Shown here one piece after another: positions 1 through 10,741 of a stretch of 64,000 nucleotides of DNA. This DNA is from Morella rubra (taxonomy: Eukaryota > Streptophyta > Magnoliopsida > Fagales > Myricaceae): assembly GCA_003952965.2 (NCBI GenBank), contig CM025851.1, positions 15,240,099 to 15,304,098 on the forward strand, given 5' to 3'. How positions within the stretch are numbered: position 1 is the stretch's first letter; each line of letters opens with the position of its first letter. A program made the position numbers and the translations under genes. A model generated the notes under the pieces. The model did not search any database. It was not told the origin of the DNA and saw only the letters and a program-made list of their open reading frames with translations.

Positions 1-1204
1 ATTTGACATTTTTCTATTATAAATAGGTCATTCAATATATAAATTAACACGAACTTTAAAAAGCACGTAACCTTAAAGTTTTCTATGATATATATAGATC
101 TTTCTAAACCGAACAATCTCTTTCTCTTTTTGTTCTTAGTCTCTAATTTAATATTTATGTTTTATATTTAAAAATCTAAATAATATCAAAGTCACAGCGT
201 TCTATGGACTTCAATTCCACTATCACTTTTGTTCTTGCCACTTCGCCAATTCCCTTAGCCTGATCCGTGCCGAATGAGAATCCTCTGCAATTTTATGTCT
301 GAATTACAAGGCGCAATACAAAGAGAGCTAGACACAATAGGTAAGACATAACTCAGAAGACCGAATCAATGACAATGGGAGATGTTAGGGCAAGTAATAA
401 AACACTTGAAATGTTCTAAGTTCACCGGAAATAAATAGGGAATGACAAGAAACATCAATTACGTGATTATGATTTTATTATTGGCGTTATCGTCATAGCA
501 GTTTGAATATCAAGGGAAAAATGGGCAAGTGAGCCACATGTTCTGCATGTGCTAGACATTTCCGTTCATTTGATGGCAAAATTAACCAAGAGTGCAAATT
601 CACGGGACCATGTCTCAAAAATAAAAGAAAGGGGTGCAAAGTATAATTAACCCTTTTTGATTGTCGGGGGCAAAATGGGTAAGATAAACACGTGTTCTGC
701 ACGTGATTGAGATTTTCGTTCATATAAACAAATGAATAAATGAGGGATCCAAATCGAACTAACTTAGAACTACGTTAGTGAAATGTCTCAAAAATAAAAG
801 AACGAGTGCAAAGTGCCCCAAACCACATAGGTGCAAAGTGTAATTAACCTTTGATTGTAATTTTGTGTTGTTTATATATAGTTAGCTAGAAGTTATTTCT
901 AGTTAAGATTGAGGCAAGTGACATAATTTTTTGCTTTTTAATTTGTCGATTGGCATAAAACCTGTATCATGGTATTTTTTGGTTCATATATAGATATGGG
1001 ATTTGAGGTTCATCTTGTCAAAATCATGCAGGATTAGGAATAGAAGTTCAGTCTATTTGGTCGAGACCTTATTGCAATGGGAAAATCTCCAGGAAATTAA
1101 TTAAGTGGATCATATTGTAGAGATTTTATTGGGAAAAGAAGTTGAGCCTTGGCCCATTTGGAATCTCAATCGGTGGATGATCGATGTTTTTCAACTATAG
1201 CAGA
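1..1204. repeat. Duplicated flank, copy 1 (5' part)
   Basis: The stretch matches 50784-51892 along its length with point changes and small indels. Shared landmarks are the opening ATTTG(A/G)CATTTTTCT, the GGTGCAAAGTGTAATTAACC blocks and the end ...CTATAGCAGA. The match resumes at 6408 after an inserted CACTA element. No gene was found. Positions 480-860 carry the dispersed TTAATTACACTTTGCAC-type repeat also seen near 15.2, 16.5 and 51.2 kb. Confidence 0.85.
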
Positions 1205-1320
1205 CACTACAACAAAATGAGCTTTGGGTGTCAAAAGCTTTTGTCACCAAAAGTTAAAAATTTGTCAGCAAAAGTTATTGGTGTCAAAAAAGTTATTGGT
1301 GTCAAAAGAATTTTGACACC
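1205..1320. repeat. CACTA left terminus with GTGTCAAAA direct repeats
   Basis: Just inside the left end the motif GTGTCAAAA recurs near 1228, 1281 and 1297. The right end carries inverted counterparts (TTTTGACACC, TTTTGTCACC) at about 6120-6400. Such nested terminal motifs are typical of the transposase-recognition ends of this class. Confidence 0.6.
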
Positions 1321-1379
1321 CGATTTGATAGGAGAAGTGTGTCACACTTGTTGGGTGACAATTTGTGAGGTTCCTCAGG

Positions 1380-3190
1380 AAATAGTATCTGGTCGCCAAC
1401 ACAAACAGTTCGGACGATTTTCATTTTGTGTGACATTTATAAATACGTCATAGATTCCTTGTTTTTTTTTTATGTTCACATGTCCCGTGTGAACGTCAAT
1501 GTATTACATGACAAAATCAATTTCGTCATGGAAACCAGTGAGAATGTCTCTAATACAAGTTCGCACTGAGTGAATTTATATGTCAAAATGTAAATTTTGT
1601 AAGCAGATTCGTTGTCCGCACGCTAATAACAATGTGCGGACGCTTATTATTTTTATCTTAAGAAAAAAGATATTGCCACGAATATAATATGCGAACAGTT
1701 CCAGAACGTGTAGAGACTAACAAAGCATAAATAAATAATAACGAAAATACATAAACCAGAGACTAGTTGAATCACGACGACGATTTGGCTCGTCGAGATC
1801 TTGTCCGACGACGTCGCGAACATACTTCAACCACTCCCCCATAATATCCACCCATTTGATGAGTGTCCAAACCTGTATCGGAACGTATGGAGAGACTAGT
1901 GCAACTGGGACATGTGTTCTCTCACAGAAATCAATTTCATCTGCATAGCATTCAGCTCCTCCTCAGACCCCTCTTCGTCAAAGCAAAATTAGTCTCCAAA
2001 ATGGTCAAGCGGGTATAGAGATTCATGCACAACATATGCGTCGGCTCCACTATCGTCCACATACTCTCCTTCAGCTCCACTACCATATCGTCCGCCTAAG
2101 CTGGTCTCTCAGTCTGTGTCCGGCCTTAGTGATACTTTTCCCAAAGCGATCCATGGCCAACCTAACAAAAACCATTCAAACATCAACAAAAACCAATCAA
2201 TGACCAGATCAACATTTACGTACATTATGGATAGTCTAATCCCAAACTGTCCATAACTTGGACAATTTAGGAATTAACAAAATAAATATTAAATAAACTT
2301 CACGCAAAACCGTTCGGACAGATTAACAGCCTTCCACACTTCAAAAAAACAAAAAGATTTCATTTCGTGAAGAAACGTCCGCACGCCCTGCAAGCCGTCC
2401 AAACAGTTTGAATTGCCTAAACACCATTCGGACGTCTATAGTAAACATCCGAACTGCGATTGTCGAAGAACTTCTACAATCACACGCCCACGAGTCATTT
2501 CAATCCCAAAAACAGTCGTTTTACATCACCATTTTCCACCCAATCAACACCAAACATGTTTCTAAGCTACCCAAAGCATTAAACAATCAAAATCAAGCAA
2601 AACAACACATTTTTACTCAAAACCCACAAAAACCGTAAAACACCGTACCTCTCAAAGTTTTCCAAATCCAAAGATGTGCTCCAATCCACCCAAAGTTTGA
2701 GCAATCTATGTTTGACCCTCCTCAATGATTCAAATGACTCTTCAAGAAGAAATCCGAGCTAAGATGAATTGGAGAGGATTTTGGTGTTTTCGAGAGAGTT
2801 GCCGAATGAACACCAGTTTCTGGGATTCAGCCTCTTAACTCATTGAAAAACATGTCCGGACGGTAATAAGTTACGTCCAACGCGGTTCCCTAAAAATTTT
2901 GGCGTGAAAATTTACCGCCAACAATTTCGTAGCCGTCCAAACTGTTATCCACAATTTCAATGGCAACCAGACGCTTTGCGAATTAAATAAATAAATTGTT
3001 CGAACCAGCCAACAACACCGTTTTACATCCAACTCCACAACGTCGTATTAGCAAATAACATCCGCACAAGCCATCAAAACGTGCAAACGCCTCATTTAGA
3101 AAGCAGGACGTCTTTTTCGTTGAATAAAGGGGCGTTTTTTCAACAACAACCATCTTAACGGTTAAGAAGACGTCTGAACGCTACCTATCT
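1380..3190. repeat. CACTA left subterminal motif array
   Basis: Short motifs of the form GTCCGNAC, or their complement, recur irregularly, for example near 1410, 1612, 1635, 2312, 2379, 2424, 2448, 2853, 2935, 3061 and 3170. In En/Spm elements, repeated subterminal motifs bind the transposon-encoded TNPA-like protein. That function is inferred here. No protein-coding gene was seen in this stretch. Confidence 0.6.
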
Positions 3191-3224
3191 ACGTAAATTA
3201 TATTAAACATGTCTTTTTATTAAT

Positions 3225-3246
3225 TATATATATATATATATATACT
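3225..3246. repeat. (AT)n microsatellite
   Basis: A run of alternating T and A inside the CACTA element. A long AT-rich interval without coding signal follows, to about 3540. Confidence 0.8.
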
Positions 3247-3897
3247 TAAATAATTTTGATACTACATTTATTAATTATTATTTCTTATAAATTAATTACT
3301 TATGTATTTCATCTTAAATTTTAACATAAGATTCTAAGTGTTACAGTTAATAACATTCTAAGTAACAGATCATGAACATTACATTTGAAGTATTAACATA
3401 TCCAAACCCTCAAAGGTAAATATTAAACCATAAATAACCATCATAAAAAAAATCAACGTAAATATCCAAAATACAAACCCAAAATAAATATCCACAATAA
3501 AAATAAAATATGATAATAAATGTCAAAAAACATAACGTGAGATAAAAATTAAAAGAAAGTCCTAATCATGCTGCGGATCGGGCTGACTGGATCCCTCACT
3601 CATGGACTCGCTCATCTTCCTAGTTGATCCTCAATGATGCCCAACCTCCTTCGACATCACACGCAAGGTGCTTGGAGTGGTAGTGAGGAATGCTGCAATC
3701 CCGTCATCTGAGTCTCCATAGAGGTGACACGGGTCCCCAAGTCGACACACAACTAATGCGTCAGCGAAATAGCAACCTCAATCATCCCCTTCAGGTCTAT
3801 CATCCAAGCATTGGCCCAGGTAGTCGCTCCTGATGCATGCGGAAGGGGCTCCTCCACTTGCTGCCTGCGCCTAAAGCCTCATAACGGCTCAAAGTGG

Positions 3898-4684
3898 TTA
3901 ACAGATGGGACCGATAGGTGTCTTCCTTTCCTCGTCCGAACTATCCATGCAACCCACACTATGGAAGAACTGTGTCAAGAGTAGATTGTAGGACAACGCA
4001 GCAGAAGAAGTGATCTTCGCCTCAGACCGAAGAGTCAGGAAGACGTACAGGGGAAGATCTACAACACATCCTCTAGCCACGGATAGCATCAACTCGCCTC
4101 TCAAAATAGGACACTCTGTCGTGTGAGCCCTCGCTCGATGTCATAGGCAAAGATGAGGTGCAGAATATGCCAGAAAGGGAGCATGAACTTCTGTCTGATG
4201 AAGGGTCCGACGCACCACGTCCTGGCCCATGAAAGTATGGAAGATGTCTTATCATCTAGTTTGTTCCCCATCTCCACTGTAGGGTATGTTCCAATCAGCC
4301 TCTGCAGCCCATAAATGGCGCTAGGATGTCTGGTGACAACTGAAAGGTCACCCCTCGTACAGCGACAGTCCATAGCAGTGCTTCAATATCCTCAACATTC
4401 AGCAATGCTGTAAAACTCCGGACCTTATCTACAGAGGCTATGCCATCTCTCTTCAGATACCCAATCCAACCCTGGTCATCCATAATATCGCCGATACTCC
4501 GGCCCATATACTTCATCTCCTCAAAGTCAACAAAGGCGACCTCATGCTCTACAATAACTGATCGGCTGAGTATCTCAACCCACTGCTGCTCATCTCGCGT
4601 CATATAATCCTCCGGACTCTCAGGATCCTACTGCGTAGAGGTCTTGGCAAATGAGGAAGATGACGAACAATGGCATTTAGACAT
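3898..4684 (-). pseudogene. Plant transposon-associated protein, broken
   Basis: The minus strand encodes a chain of overlapping frames. It starts at the ATG at 4684 (MSKCHCSSSSSF), is interrupted by an in-frame TAG after STQ, continues in the same frame through DEQQWVEILS and VEDIEALLW, then shifts frame near 4300, 4150 and 4090. The C-terminal part includes SYNLLLTQFFHSVGC, which resembles the L-x-Y-x-x-L-L-T-x-x-F-x-x-x-G-V signature of the plant protein family often called 'putative plant transposon protein' (PF20167-like), a frequent passenger in CACTA and LTR elements. The family call rests on that signature and on context. The protein has no known enzymatic role, and at least three frame breaks mean it is not expressed as one polypeptide. 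Confidence 0.5.
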
Positions 4685-4729
4685 TTTTAATCTATAAAAT
4701 AAGGCAAAAACAAATAAACAGTCAATTAA

Positions 4730-6290
4730 TACCATCCGCACGGTGTAACACAGCGTTCGCACAGCATGCAAAACAATGTGTCTAATGCAAACAAGCGTCC
4801 GGACGCATATAGAAGCCATCCAAACAGTCTAATGAAATGACCTAGTTTTAGGGAATAGATGTGCACATGCTAAGGCAACCGTCTATATCAAAATACTCCG
4901 AAAAAATAAATTTTTAACATGTGTATATATACTAGACAAAACGACAGCATATAACGGACAAACGTCCGCACACCAAAATAACCCATCCGAATGGGTAATA
5001 AAATGACCTAATTTAGTTAACAAATGTGCCACGCTAAATAACTGTTCCGCAACAATAATACTCCAAAAAATAAATTTTTAACATGTGTATATATCCTAGA
5101 CAAAATGACAGCGTCTAAAGGCTCGTTCGCACTCTTATAAGTGGTCATCTGAACGTTGGGTGAAAAATGACGTAGTTCAAAACACTTAAACACAAGTACA
5201 TATCTTAAACTAAACAGCGGCGTATAAAGCCAAAGTCATCCACACGTCACATTAATAACGTCCGCAACCATCTTAAAACAGCAACGTTTAGAAAAGTAAC
5301 CGTAGAAAATTTAAAATTATCTGTCTGGACGGCTTCAAACCGTCTGGATGTGTCGTGGGGAAGAAGACAAAGTGACTCAGCCATGGCCACCTCTCCCCAC
5401 CTCCAAAACTACCCCAAACCAACACCAAACATTACAAAATTATAGCCTAAACAATCCTACAATATTAGGCAATCCATATCAATACAAATATCGGCCATCA
5501 AACAACTATGGTGGCTGAAAATCTTATGAAATTTTCTACGTAAATAACTTAAAAAACACGATTTTTATGCCAAAAAACAAATAAAAACATAAGAAACATA
5601 CCTGGATATGAAGAATCTCCATGAATAGGACAAAAAAGTAGGATTGCTGGACGAGAAACGTGAATGTAGTCTAAGAGAGGAGAGAAAAATATAATGTGTA
5701 AAATGTCATTCAAATGGCTTTTGTTCGTCTTTAAAATCCGTCCACACCGTTTGGATGGGCTATTCATGCCGAGTGGACATTTCTTTTTTTCACGTTGATT
5801 AATCAGTTTCCGAAGCATTAAATTGCAAATCATGAATGGTTAGTAAAATCTTCTCGAAATGATGGCGTTCGGATGGAATGGGTCAGTACGGACGGGCAGA
5901 TGTCTGGAACATGCAGCATGGAGTACCACCTTTAGCTGAAATGATAGACATACTCGTCCGGACGGGATGGAACCATGCGAACGCGTACAACTATTCTCCA
6001 CGGTCGTCTGAAACAGACGCGTGTCAATCATGTGTGGACTATCCCAGAAGTTCAAACGTTATGATCATACTGTTCAAATGGGATTGCAGATTTTGTGACA
6101 ATCTGACCTGCGTGACTAATGGGTGACAACGGTGTTTTGTCACCCAAACCATGTGCGCATGGCTTCGCGCACCATTCAGACGCGTTCGCAGATGCTGACA
6201 ATATTTTTTGTCACAAATATGTGACGTTTTGCCTTTTGTCACCCCTGATTACCGTGCAGACATTTTTTAAGGACGTCCGGACAGTTTTTT
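4730..6290. repeat. CACTA right subterminal motif array
   Basis: This is the counterpart of the left array: GTCCGCAC, GTCCGGAC, CATCCGAAC and similar words near 4734, 4751, 4797, 4963, 4984, 5233, 5262, 5323, 5713, 5870 and 5947, ending with GGACGTCCGGACAG near 6270. No gene was found. Open frames in this interval are low-information and lack homology. Confidence 0.6.
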
Positions 6291-6407
6291 AATTCCTGAC
6301 TCACCTTGTGTACGAAATTTTTATTTTGACATAAAAATGCATGATTTGGTGACAAAATGTATTTTGACGCCCGAAATTTTGACACCTAATGTCAATTTCT
6401 TGTTGTG

Positions 6408-6496
6408 AGATTTCTGATAATTGGATATTATCGTAGCAGATTTATGTCGTCACACCCCTTCTTCAAATTAGTGTTAAGAAAATATAGTTTTTACAG
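6408..6496. repeat. Duplicated flank, copy 1 (3' part)
   Basis: After the CACTA insertion the match to copy 2 resumes (TTTCTGATAATTGGAT, then CACACCCCTTCTTCAAATT) and fades after about 6496. The second copy is at 51890-51963. Confidence 0.85.
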
Positions 6497-7290
6497 TCTT
6501 CCTGTTGCACGTTACTTCGTTCATGTGTATAAACGGTCAGAAGTTTTCAAATGCTTTTGATCATTTGTTTTTGATGTTCTCCTAGCCTTCGATGAATTTG
6601 GTGTAAACTAACTTTTCAAAGCCATTGCATGTGAAGAAATCGGCCACGGATAAAGAGGCAAACCTTACTTATAAGGCTTTGTCTGGGGATTTGGCAACAT
6701 AGTCTTCTGTAATTTCAGATGCGGTGCTTCATACCTCTGAGTCTCTGACAGAATTCAAGAAAATTCAGAAAGGGGAGGAGTAATTTCTAAAAGAGAGAGT
6801 GCAAGAGAGTAATTTTTGTAGTGCACACAAGACCATAACAAAACAGTAAGCCTCAGATGAACTTGGCAGCTGAAGGCCGAGTAGAAATTATTTCCCTAAT
6901 TAGTTAATTGTATGCATTGTTTACATACAGTAATTTCTATTGTTTGTGTACTAAAATTTTGACTAGGGTTATGAAAGTTGGTGTAAAAATGAAGATGATT
7001 TATAGGAGTTGATGAAAAAGTGGAGAGAGAGATAATTTAAATTAATTTTTTATATTTATTATAATAAAAAATGATAATTTGATGAGAAGAGAGATTATTT
7101 ATAGTATATACTAATGACATCATTCTCTCTTTTCCCGCAAAACGTAAATTTTAGCCTATTGATGACAACTTTGACAAATGACAATGTTAATAAGTTGTCT
7201 TGTTGGTTGCAGTGGAATGCTTGTCCGAGATCCTATGAAGGTAATGACGTGGATGCAATTTTCAATCGAACCTAACAAAGATGTAGAAGA
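6497..7290. other. Intergenic; short coding-like stretch at 6624-6785
   Basis: There is no firm gene. On the plus strand, 6624-6785 reads as a fairly biased frame containing ATDKEANLTYKALSGDLA, with one stop soon after and then SESLTEFKKIQKGEE. It was not recognised and could be a decayed exon. The rest is AT-rich without a signal. Confidence 0.35.
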
Positions 7291-8165
7291 ACCTGCTGAT
7301 CGCCTTTGACCATCTTCAAGCTCAAAAAGTTTTTCAGGCAATGGGCATGCACTTGAAATTCAGTACAGCTTTTCACCCTCAGACTGATAGGCAGTCTGAG
7401 AGGACGATTCAGATACTTGAAGATATGCTCCGAGATTTCATACTGGACTTCAAGGGTCACTGGAGTTACTTTTGCCACTGGTGGAATTTGGCTACAACAA
7501 TACGTACCAGTCTAGCATTGGAATGGCCCTCTTTTGAGGCGTTGTATGGACGCAAGTGCAAATCGCCACTTAATTGGGATGAGATTGGGGAACGGTAGCT
7601 ACTAGGTCCCGATATTGTGCAGAAGACATTTGAGAAGATCAGAATTATTAGAGAACGTCTCAAAGCTGCTCATAGTAGGAAAAAGAGTTATGCGGATGTC
7701 AGAGGGCGTGACTTGGAGTTCCAGGTGGGCGATAAGGTATTTCTTAAAGTGACGCTCATGAAAGGGACCAATCGGTTTGGAAAGAAAGGGAAGTTAAGTT
7801 CGCGATTTATGGGACCCTACGAGATTTTAAACAAGGTGGGGCTAGTAGCATTTCAGTTAGCACTACGACCGAAATGAGAAGGGATGCATTATGTCTTCCA
7901 TGTATCTATGCTAAGGAAATACGTGGCGAATCCATCCCATATTCTAGAATATGCACCATTGCACGTGGAGGAGAATTTGTCGTATGTAGAGCAACCAGTG
8001 TAGATCATGGACTGAAAAGAGCAAGAATTGCGCACTAAGAAAATACCATTGGTGAAAGTGCTTTGGAAAAGTCAAGAAGTAGAAGAGGCATCTGGGGAAT
8101 TGGAATCTGAGCTACATGAGAAGTACCTTCATTTATTTACTAATTTAGGTTATGACTTTGCATGA
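7290..8165 (+). pseudogene. Ty3 (gypsy) polyprotein C-terminus: integrase end, degraded
   Basis: The plus strand encodes the end of a Ty3/gypsy polyprotein. The integrase core tail is clear (FSTAFHPQTDRQSERTIQ at about 7360-7420, then ALYGRKCKSPL). The integrase C-terminal part follows (VGDKVFLKVTLMKGT, SSRFMGPYEILNKVG), then the FHVSMLRKYVANPSHIL linker and a degenerate tail with EELHEKYLHLF-like residues ending in a stop at 8163-8165. Stops occur near 7597, 7875 and 8003-8018, so no intact product is made. RT, RNase H and the upstream integrase are missing. The FHVSMLRKY arrangement and the LTR start point to the Tekay/Del chromovirus group. The protein would have acted in cDNA integration. 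Confidence 0.88.
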
Positions 8166-8345
8166 ATTGAATTCATTCATTAATGTTTGAAGCTAAGAAG
8201 AAATGGGAAAGACCAATCCCGAAGCTAAGAAGGACTTGCCCGAGAAAAAGCGAGCAAGATGATTTAATATCTTGTAATTTTGGAAGACTTTGAAAAACTT
8301 CGTAACTTTTTGAACTCGTGCAATTTCGAGGACAGAATTGTTCTT

Positions 8346-8357
8346 AAGAGGGAGAAG
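8346..8357 (+). other. Polypurine tract of the Ty3 element
   Basis: AAGAGGGAGAAG lies immediately before the LTR start TGTGACACCC. It is the expected plus-strand cDNA priming site at the 3' end of an LTR retrotransposon. Confidence 0.8.
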
Positions 8358-9259
8358 ATGTGACACCCTTCTTTATTTTCAACTGCTTGACATATTTAAA
8401 ATTAGTATATGATAATATTTGAAATTTTCTAGTTTAAATTATTTCTTTGTCAAGCCTATATGATTTTCAATACACTTGCTTGAATATTTTAGTTCTCTTA
8501 TTATCCAACTAGGTATTTACATTTTGTTATGATTTTTAGTAAATTGAATATTTATTTCTTTTATGAAGTTTGCATTTGATATTATTTCATTTTACTTGCA
8601 TTAGTCAAGTACTAGAGAATTTAATTTCATTAGTAGCCTTCTCATTATTATCTTGCTTTAATATTCTCATTACTCGGCATATTTAATTATGCTTGCTTAA
8701 CCTTCATTTTTTTTTCAGCTTACATCCGAATATAAGGTAATGTAATATGCTTTTGAATTTTTTTCATCATTAGATTAGTACATACCTTGGTTAATTAATT
8801 TTGTACCCCTTCCCCTAACTTAGATTATTTTTTGTTATGCATTGTTAGTGACTTAGCCAAATGAGACTAGCATGTATAAACCTAATTATCATTTTTTCTT
8901 TTCTTTTCTTTTCTTTCTCCCTAGGTTCAACCACCCCTTGAATTCCCATTGGTCCTTGTTTTTTTTGTCTCATGTGCATGCAAAATACGTTGGAAAGGCT
9001 TAGGCAATTCAGTGGCTTGTGTGTGGGGTTAAGTGAGATATGGTGCAATCCTAATGATTGCCTAGAGAAGTGTTAACTCACCACTTGGCATAATCTGCCC
9101 TCCTTGCGGCCCATAATGACCATTCACATTGTTAGCTTCTTTTAGTTTCATGATTGCCTACTTAGAGTTAGGGTGTGAAGTTAGAGGAGACTAACCATGG
9201 TTTACTTAGCTTTTTTTAAACCCATACCGATCGGATGAAGCTTAGTTACCTTGGTTTTG

Positions 9260-9420
9260 TCGAGATAGAGAGAGAGAGTGACGTGAAGGCAAGGCCAAAC
9301 CGTGGGAGAAGAATAGAGGAAGATGAAGAGGAAGAAGAGGAGAAAGAGGAGGGGAAAGAAAGAAAAGAAGAGAAAAAAAAAAAAAAAGGGGGGGGGGGAA
9401 GAGAAGGTAGGCCATAGGAA
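9260..9420 (+). repeat. Purine-rich (GA/GGA/A)n tract
   Basis: Nearly pure A/G sequence with a run of A followed by a run of G at 9367-9400. It creates spurious Glu/Lys/Arg-rich open frames on the plus strand and Phe/Ser-rich ones on the minus strand. Such tracts are common in the transcribed leader of Tekay-type LTRs. Confidence 0.8.
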
Positions 9421-10741
9421 ACCTTCGGCCATGGGAGAAAACCTCTCCCATGAGCCTTTTCTTTTTTCTTTTTCTTTTTCTTTTTCTCTTTCTTCACCTT
9501 GTCTAACATAGTAGTTTACTTTAGGTGTTCATTTTCCAAGAGACATCAAGCATCAACCGAACTAGGAGGTAAGTGGATTAGTTGCATGTCGGTTTTTGAG
9601 GGAGAAAATATGATTTTGGCTTGGTTTGTGCAAAAATAAGCTACTGCCCTATAGATGCAAAAGAAAAATGTTTGTGCCTCTTGGTTTTTGATGAAAGATT
9701 CATCCTTTGTGGTTGCATGTAGGAGATGATGAGAATTTTGCAAGTTAATGTCTAAATGCACGTACAATATGCATGAATGTCTTCATTTATGTTTTTGAAT
9801 GAGCAAATGGTAATCTAAAAGTAAATAAGCCACTGTCAGTGACTGAAATAGCTAAAAAGGAAGCAAAGAGGGCCACAGTTTGGCCATAGGGACAGAAGAG
9901 AAAGGCATTGCATGTTCATCCTTGCATTTGCTTGAAATCTTGATATTTTTTTATGTTGTTCTCTCAATTGATGTTATGTTTCGGTGCTGATATGTAAGGA
10001 AGTGGATTTTGTTAAAACAAAGAACATGTATATGTTAGACATCACGTGTGTGTGCTGAAGAAGGAGAAAAGAATGACATGCAAGCCATTTCTCATCATCC
10101 TTGTGGTACCCGATTGAGTAGTGCACCTTTAAATGAAAAAATATGTTGATTTAGGGCCTAAGAAAATTCGTGTAGGTCACTGAGATGTAATAAGCTAAAC
10201 CATAAAAATTTCAAGAAGAAAAGATGTGTAAAAAGGGTGGAAATGACCAAAAAGGCCATCAAAGGCAATTTCAAAATTTCTATAAAAATCAATGGTAAAA
10301 CGTCCAGTCGTAAAATCTGAACCCATGGCAGTGTTGGATACTGTTTAGAGGTTTTAGGGTAAACATTTGGGCCCAATTCTATTAAAATTAGAGACCCAAA
10401 TCATAAGATCTCATTAACGGTCAAAACCAGCCCATTAAACAAAAAGAAATAAAATGAAATAAAAAGTGAGGCTTTAAACTAGAAGGCCCGGATCTATACA
10501 GGTTGGGGCACTCCATCATGGGGCCCAATAGGCCTGACCACTTTTGGTTAATAAGGAAAAATGAAAATGGAACTTAAATAGGTAATTGATATTTAATTAA
10601 TTAAACAATAACACTGTTCAATAAAAGTGTAACAAGGCTATTAAATAAACATCAGCAACTAAGGAATTTAGTACGTGTTAAATTTTTAGAAATAAACAAA
10701 GGCAGGACAATAAATATTAGCCCAAGTCTCAGGTCCTATTA

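Larger units (their letters stand above)
1205..6407. mobile_element. CACTA (En/Spm-type) element, non-autonomous, 5.2 kb
   Basis: The element opens with CACTACAACAAAATGAG and closes with ...TTTCTTGTTGTG, whose reverse complement CACAACAAGAAA is the matching terminal inverted repeat. It is flanked by a 3-bp target duplication AGA (1202-1204 and 6408-6410), the size expected for CACTA elements. The paralogous flank at 51881-51900 has a single AGA and no insert, so both ends are fixed by an empty site. Inside there is no recognisable TNPD/TNP2 transposase, only a broken plant-transposon ORF on the minus strand. Both subterminal regions are loaded with short GTCCG(C/G/A)AC-like motifs. Confidence 0.93.

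Noticed and set aside
9202..9511. Several overlapping open frames with Glu/Lys-rich or Phe/Ser/Pro-rich translations
   Set aside because: They are created by a purine-rich tract in the LTR and have low-complexity composition on both strands.
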